DNA from: Onchocerca lupi
Taxonomy: Eukaryota > Nematoda > Chromadorea > Rhabditida > Onchocercidae
DNA: 64,000 nucleotides
Direction of reading: 5' to 3'
Assembly (NCBI GenBank): GCA_028564675.1
Contig: JAOVVO010000140.1
Span: 1-64,000, forward strand
Shown here: positions 61,704-64,000 of the stretch, piece after piece
Numbering within the stretch: the stretch's first letter is position 1
How the letters are laid out: the number at the start of each line of letters is the position of its first letter
Notes under the pieces: generated by a model
What the model was told of the DNA's origin: nothing
Database searches by the model: none
The model's input: the letters and a program-made list of their open reading frames with translations, nothing else
Program-made: the position numbers and the translations under genes

Positions 61704-63954
61704 TTAATCCGAATCCGCAAATATTATTTTGGTAGCTTTTTTCGACTCTTCGTTTTCAGACACTTTTCTCAGTTTCTTTTCAGGTGTGTCTTTAGCCATT
61801 TCCTCAGCTGACCTCTGCAATATAGATATTATCAACAATTATTGAAATAAACTTAATCAGCAAGTGCATAATGAAATGCGACTATAAACTGCAAATATGA
61901 TAATAAAGAGGATCTTAACTATATTAAAAGCTCATCAAATTATGGCACTTAAATCTACAGTACAAACCGCACAAATTATTATACTTTGAATGTTTACCTT
62001 TTGGCTTCGTGTCTCACCATTTCGTGCACCATTTCTTCCTCGTCCACCTCGAACTTTAGCTTCTCGTCGATTTTTGGCTATCCGCGCCTGCTTATCAGCT
62101 TTCTTTTTACTAAAATTATTCCAGTATTCTTCTTCTTCCTCGCCTTCAAGTACTGTTCCCTTTAATTCATTCCCACCGAACATCACTTTTCCATCTTCTC
62201 CTTTTTCTATCGCTAATTTCCAAGCAACAGCTGCACCATTTTCTTCACCACCAAAACGAATCTGGGCCTTAAAAATTATTTCTCACATTGCCACATTATA
62301 AATAACTGAATTTCCTAGAGCAAGACACATATTTCAAGTCGAATAAAAGGAAGTAAAATATTAACGATTTACCTTTTCATCGCCCTTTTCGTATACAACA
62401 TACTGCACATCACCAAATTGTTTGAAAAATTCTTTAACTTTTGCGAGATCGCAATCCTCCTTTGGAATATTTTCTACTGATAGCACTAATCCTTTGACAA
62501 AATGTACTATTTCCAGACTTTTCTTTTTTGACTCTATTTCGGCAGCTTTCTAAAAATAAGAAATTAAGAGGAGAAAAACTTGACTAAAATAATTTATGCA
62601 TTGAAGAAAAATTGGCGGAGTTGAAAAGAGATCTAGACTCAAGAAAATATGTAGGACAATTCACCTTTTTAGCTTGTTTAGCAGCACGAGCAGCGAGTCG
62701 TCTTTCTTTCAGTTCTTTTTGTTTATTCGCCCAATAATCGTTCCTAAAAAACATCACTCCATTAACAATAAAAAAATCAGCATGATATGTGAAATGAAAC
62801 AAAAAAAGATATATAGTTTTTTTCTATATCCCAACTAAATATATAATGAATATAGTGTTTTTCCACACCCAACTTTTAAAGCAATCCCTTTAGAGTTTTC
62901 TCACACATCACTAGAGATCTTAAAAATAATACAGCAGAGAAGCTGAATATATGAATAGGATTATATAAAACTACTGACAAGATAAAAATCTTACTGCATC
63001 ATTTTCAAAAGATCATTGCCATTGAACTGTTTCGTATCACTATTAACGAAAGCTTCTGCTGTTTCTTGATCTTTGTAAGTGACGAATACCGAGCCTTTAA
63101 AAGCTCGCTTTTCTGATTTCTCACGGCGCATCATTACATTTTCAACATTACCAAACTGCTTGACGAAATTTAAAATATCATCCAATTTCGTGTCTCGTTC
63201 AAAGCCTTTCTTAAAAGCATTATGGATACTTCTATTGTTTCATTAAACAATAAAATAAAATGTTACTGGAGTTAAAGGGAATCTCATGGATCGATCATCA
63301 AAAGATAATCCATCTTTTAAGGTAAAAACTTTGTTTCCAATTCAAAAGAAATAATTTTCTTCGACTCAATCTATAAACTATAATTCTCATCATTCTTTCA
63401 TGACTTAAACACTTCATAAAAAAAATAACACAAGAAGGAATATAAAAATGAAAAAATCTAATTCCTGCCATAATCATAACTGTTTATAGTAAAGAAGCAA
63501 TACAGCAACTCACAATATATACAGTACGTCGCTTTACAACCTGCCAATATTCAAGCGAATTTTCTGGTAATGGTACTTCAGGATTACGTCGTATTTTACT
63601 GCCGTCTTCAGAAACTTGCATCAGCTTAGAATGCTTTAAAGATTCTCCGATTGTTTTGGGATCGGAAGAGATTTGTGCTAAGCGTTTAAATCTTAACATC
63701 GTTGTGAGCTGAACCCCTGAATGTTAAAAAAAAAAGAAACAATCAGCATACTGTCAATTTGAATTTAAAAAAAGAAAAAAAGGATATTGCTCGCAATGCT
63801 TCGATTTATTATATTTAGAAAATATGTCGATTTCTTTGCTTTTCTTAAAATGTTTTTGCATAAAAACGTAATAAAATCACTCACACCCATCATCTTTCTT
63901 GATTTCTTCTTGTAGAAATCGATCACGAGGTAAGTTAATATCGCCAAAATAGTA
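61704..63954 (-). CDS. SSB: La ribonucleoprotein (Lupus La/SSB), 5' end outside window
   Basis: La binds the 3' UUU-OH of RNA polymerase III transcripts and protects them. Minus-strand exons 63885-63954, 63514-63716, 62995-63209, 62665-62743, 62373-62549, 61998-62267 and 61704-61814 join in frame to 374 codons. The first exon or exons, holding the start and the first residues of the La motif, lie beyond the right edge. The La motif is seen in YYFGDINLPRDRFLQEEIKK. A Trp codon split across an intron (GGG T|GG GTT) gives the conserved GWV. RRM1 follows: VYIKGFERDTKLDDI and KRAFKGSVFVTYKDQETAE. Next come a basic helix (LKERRLAARAAKQAKK), an RRM2-like segment (FVKGLVLSVENIPKEDC and AQIRFGGEENGAAVAW) and an Arg/Gly-rich tail (AKVRGGRGRNGARNG). 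The C-terminus is acidic (KIIFADSD). Confidence 0.94.
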
Positions 63955-64000
63955 CTGAAAATAGAGATAGAGAGAGTAAGAAAAATGAAAAGGAGAGATT

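Noticed and set aside
1..64000. tRNA, rRNA, spliced-leader RNA, CRISPR or prokaryotic operon features
   Set aside because: None was recognised by eye. The window is eukaryotic with spliced genes. A covariance-model scan would be needed to exclude small RNAs.

Overview
This window looks like chromosomal DNA of a clade III (spirurid) nematode, most likely a filarial worm. The evidence is very AT-rich intergenic and intronic DNA, many small exons bounded by T-rich acceptors (TTTCAG or TTTTAG), start codons lying just downstream of splice-acceptor-like sites that suit spliced-leader trans-splicing, and a set of conserved animal genes whose proteins read as nematode orthologs. The species call is inference. 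Exon models were built by hand from splice consensus, reading phase and family conservation. Every multi-exon model closes in frame.

Layout. 1-3762 is intergenic and starts with a (TTA)n microsatellite. 3763-23786 (+) is a complete 41-exon talin gene of 2550 codons. 23787-27289 is a convergent intergenic region. 27290-29641 (-) is a seven-exon Wnt ligand gene with a signal peptide and 24 cysteines after it. 32444-36156 (-) is a second, very divergent Wnt-like gene in tandem with the first. 37732-40312 (+) encodes an unrecognised disordered protein with a possible PP1 docking motif. 42699-45545 (+) is COP9 signalosome subunit 2. 46373-48035 (+) is a Tollip homolog that stops after the C2 domain. 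50215-52575 (+) is a UBE2Q-type ubiquitin-conjugating enzyme. 53872-57102 (+) is the CAAX prenyl protease Ste24/FACE-1. About 57241-60630 is a decayed Helitron/Helentron-type element with minus-strand Rep and helicase remnants. 61704 to the right edge (-) is the La RNA-binding protein, whose first exon or exons lie beyond the window.

The genes are ordinary housekeeping and developmental loci and do not form a pathway operon. Talin links integrins to actin, the Wnts are secreted signals, and CSN-2 and the E2 act on the ubiquitin/NEDD8 system. Tollip is an endosomal adaptor, Ste24 processes prenylated proteins, and La binds RNA polymerase III transcripts.

The most notable item is the second Wnt-like gene. 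Its splice structure is intact, but the serine that carries the essential lipid is replaced by phenylalanine and the protein ends before the C-terminal cysteine-rich finger. Other points of note are three introns that need GC donors to keep frame, one of them in talin next to a plausible intronic polyadenylation exon that would remove the C-terminal actin-binding half of the rod. Also notable are a CUE-less Tollip, micro-exons of 34 and 24 bases, and the inverted repeat family around the Helitron.
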